A program made the translations under genes and the position numbers. DNA of 20,671 bases, from the NCBI GenBank assembly GCA_964613015.1, contig CAZTFP010000022.1, forward strand, positions 1 through 20,671, in the 5' to 3' direction. The stretch's first letter is position 1, and every line of letters begins with the position of its first letter. Source of the DNA: CAJBLF01 sp964613015 (GTDB lineage Bacteria > Patescibacteriota > Gracilibacteria > Absconditabacterales > Absconditicoccaceae). Of the stretch, positions 18,474 through 20,671 are shown in pieces. The notes below the pieces were generated by a model that saw only the letters and a list, made by a program, of their open reading frames with translations, had not been told where the DNA came from and did not search any database.

Positions 18474-18689
18474 TTATTTTTTCATATATTTTTTTAAATT
18501 ACTGAGATCTGATTTAGCTTGTGTTTCGTAAATCACATCCAAAAATGTATGCAAGAGTTGCATAATCTGATCTTCATTTACTACATTCTTTTCTACCAAG
18601 ACTTTGAGTCCTGCTGCTGCTGCTCGTTTTCATTCGAGTGCTGTGAGCATAGTGAGTAAATACTCTCTATCATTTTTTTTTGTAACCAT
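18474..18689 (-). CDS. Small helical protein, 71 aa
   Basis: The frame runs from ATG (MVTKKNDREYLLTML) to TAA, with one TGA glycine (ALEGKRAAAAG). It is predicted fully helical with a hydrophobic/charged alternation (EYLLTMLTALEGKRAAAAG, then DQIMQLLHTFLDVIYETQ) and a basic end LKKYMKK, as in a small coiled-coil or helical-hairpin adaptor. No family is recognised. It is the first gene after the promoter at 18729-18757 and lies 28 nt before the 1346-aa gene, so the two are probably made together. A partner or chaperone role is only inference from position. Confidence 0.6.
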
Positions 18690-18728
18690 GATGTGATATC
18701 AAAAAACTAAATGGTTGGTCGTGTTACT

Positions 18729-18757
18729 ATTATATTCCTCAAACAAAAAAAAGCCAA
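18729..18757 (-). promoter_or_regulatory. Sigma70-type promoter of the giant-gene operon
   Basis: On minus a -35 TTGGCT (4/6 to consensus, at 18752-18757) and a perfect -10 TATAAT (18729-18734) are separated by 17 nt. The -35 lies inside the terminator hairpin of the upstream gene. The expected start site leaves a leader of about 30 nt before ATG 18689. Confidence 0.65.
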
Positions 18758-18771
18758 AAAATTCTGGCTTT
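18745..18771 (-). terminator. Intrinsic terminator of the DUF4012 gene
   Basis: On minus AAAGCC and GGCTTT enclose a 10-nt loop and are followed by a T-run (eight Ts counting those in the stem). It lies 46 nt after the stop at 18817 and overlaps the next promoter. Confidence 0.7.
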
Positions 18772-18799
18772 CCTATTATATTCACTTCTCTTTTTTTGT

Positions 18800-18815
18800 A
18801 TACTATATATAGTAT
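18800..18815. repeat. 16-bp A/T palindrome after the DUF4012 gene
   Basis: ATACTATATATAGTAT is self-complementary and begins one base beyond the stop codon of the DUF4012 gene. It could stabilise the mRNA end. A similar TATATACTATATATA tract occurs near 3500 upstream of another minus-strand gene. Confidence 0.4.
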
Positions 18816-18816
18816 G

Positions 18817-20433
18817 TTATTTATTTACTTCTATGCTTATCCTAATCACTCTTGTGCTATTATTTTCTATGCTGCCCATTTGATAAAATAATCCATTGGC
18901 AAAAGGTGGATAAAATGGTGCTTGATAATAAACGTCTCCTGTTACCTCAGTTACTTTGATATATTGTGGAAAATAAATAGTCGCCTTGGTTTCCCATCGT
19001 TTTCTTACTTTTCCCTGTCCTACTTCGTCATATACTCCTGACTTTAGTCCCAAAATTGCCATCTCTCTATCGGTAATCTGTATTTCATATTTCTTTTCAA
19101 ATTCACTGATAAGCGTTGGATAATATGTGGGGATACTAAATTTGTAATAGATATTGATAGTATATTTTCCATTTTTTAAATCATGAATATCTATAATATC
19201 GCTTTTGCTATCTTTTTGCATCATTCCTTGTTCATCATTGATTTGGATGTGTTTGGTAACAAATCCGTCGATTTTATTATAACTGGTGTTGGTGTCCCAG
19301 AAATATATATAATTTGGATCAAATACGTTGGTCAGGTTATGTTTATTGAGTATAGCATTAAATCATGTGGATACGTTTGAGAGATACATCGTGATGTATT
19401 GTTTATTGGCTATTTCATCAAACCTATTGATTACATTTTTTACAATATTTGATTTCTGACTATCAAAATATTGTTTGATCTCTTTGATGTACAGTTCTTT
19501 TTTATTTCCACGGACTTCCTTCCTAATCAGATCTATAGATGCGTTGAGAAATTGCCATTCTTGTACTTTTTGTTTAAAGTTTGTGAAAAAGGTCTCCAAC
19601 AAATCTGATCTAATAAAAATAACTCCTTTGATGTTTTGATGTAATAATTTGTTATATAAATCTGGTTGCATGGTTTTTTGGACTTTCCACATTTCAAAAG
19701 TTGTATTAAACATCAGTTCATAGAGATCTTTGAGATTTTTTCCGTCGATATCACTAAATCCAAATTTGTTTCCCGCGATAAATCCTATTTTGCGATCTGG
19801 TAAAAATGGTGCTGTCCACTCTGGTGCAATGATACGCGTTTGATATGCTATAAAATCTGGATAGTAAGAATCTACTATTTCTAGATTTTTTATATGTCAT
19901 CAGCTGATAGTGACGAAAGCAAATGATCAAAAGAATCACCCATTGGGTCTCTTTTCGTTGGTGTTTTGTAGAATAATAAGATAATTGAATGATTGATTTT
20001 CCCCCAGCAATTGAAACAACTCTTTTTGATATATTTTAAGATCTGAAAATAGATTTATTAGTCCATCATAATTTGAAAATCAGACCTTTTTGAGATAATC
20101 TTTATTTTTTTCTATATATTCTCGACAAAAATTGATTTCTTGTCCTTTTGTGATAAAAATATTCTCTCCTTTGGTGTATCCTTTGACTATATCATCCAAT
20201 GTGATCAAAAAATGCGATAAATTTTTGTCAAATGTCCAAGAATAAAATGCTATCTTTCCAAGATCTTCTTTAAACAGATCAATTTTATTTTTAAATAGCA
20301 TATTAGTTATATTAGCAAACAAGGTGAAAAAAATGAAACATATCATAATGAGGATCATAAATGTTCCATTTATATGCTTTATATACTTTTTCCAATTCTT
20401 TTTTGTCGCTTGTGTGATACTAAAATCTTTCAT
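18817..20433 (-). CDS. DUF4012-like membrane-anchored protein
   Basis: 538 residues with about five TGA glycines. A basic N-terminus (KNWKKYIKHING) precedes one membrane segment (FMILIMICFIFFTLFANI, about residues 25-43). The rest is extracytoplasmic. The key block is NYLIILQNTNEKRPNGGFFGSFAFV (cited here in part: LQNTNEKRPNGGF), which matches the DUF4012 signature (LxLxQNxxExRPTGGFxGS). The last quarter is beta-rich with several Tyr/Pro residues (FYPPFANGLFYQMG), as in a surface domain. DUF4012 proteins are common in Candidate Phyla and Gram-positive bacteria and are thought to act at the cell envelope, but no activity is established. The first Met (20433) is chosen because it gives a normal N-in signal anchor. 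Confidence 0.75.
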
Positions 20434-20481
20434 ATTTCGTGGAAGGATAATACTTATGAGACAGTTTTACCTATTTCTTTT

Positions 20482-20525
20482 TTCGAAACAAGCAAATTTT
20501 TCTATTTTTTTGCTTGAAATTCGAA
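20482..20525. repeat. Long hairpin between divergent genes
   Basis: CAAGCAAA (20489-20496) pairs with TTTGCTTG (20509-20516), extended by TTCGAA on both arms with a small asymmetric bulge. The loop is a T-rich 12-mer. It lies between the DUF4012 start (minus) and tRNA-Phe (plus), so it could be a regulatory dyad. The remainder of 20434-20619 shows no gene. Confidence 0.45.
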
Positions 20526-20617
20526 ATAAGATTGTTATACAGTCAACCAGATTTGTTTTTTTTGTATTGATAAAATCTTTCCATGTCCTTATGGGCATGT
20601 ACTTCAATACTGCATTT

Positions 20618-20671
<54 letters not shown>

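Overview
This window reads sensibly only if UGA is translated as glycine (genetic code 25). Under the standard code nearly every long reading frame breaks into pieces at TGA. The pieces join into complete proteins once TGA is read as Gly, and many of those codons fall on family-invariant glycines: methyltransferase motif I DLGCGDG, queuine transglycosylase FSLG and VQGG, the Gly before the HIT triad, FtsW PFVSYGG, and exonuclease IGLDFET and GHNIKFD. UAA and UAG still stop. With the low GC and the small, mostly single-strand gene set, this points to Candidatus Absconditabacteria (SR1) or Gracilibacteria (BD1-5/GN02). I cannot tell which from this window. All coordinates below use code 25.

Left part (1-5.4 kb): a methyltransferase fragment (+), two unrecognised minus-strand genes, an SdpI-family membrane protein (+), two more unrecognised minus-strand genes, a gene-free stretch with palindromes, and a minus-strand cluster of a 148-aa protein, a HIT protein and a small Cys-containing membrane protein. 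This cluster diverges from tgt (+) across a spacer carrying an 11-bp direct repeat.

Middle (5.4-14.3 kb): tgt converges on acpP (-). Reading minus-strand genes in their own 5'-to-3' order, the rest is an RNase H, an exonuclease with a degraded DinG-like helicase region, a membrane-anchored zinc metallopeptidase, a SEDS protein (FtsW/RodA), a 285-aa protein directly coupled to it, tRNA-Arg(UCG), a VTT-like membrane protein, a transglutaminase-like protein and acpP.

Right part (14.4-20.7 kb): a DUF4012-type membrane-anchored protein, then a terminator with an overlapping promoter driving a 71-aa protein and a 1346-aa protein of unknown function, closed by its own terminator. A truncated tRNA-Phe(GAA) starts the opposite direction at the right edge.

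The genes that can be placed in pathways cover tRNA modification, lipid carrier protein, septal or lateral wall synthesis and nucleic-acid processing. No transposon, CRISPR array, prophage module or classical defence island is visible. The most unusual points are the recoding itself, the acpP frame that reads through its own terminator under code 25, the inactive-looking helicase half of the exonuclease, and the two-gene giant-protein operon.
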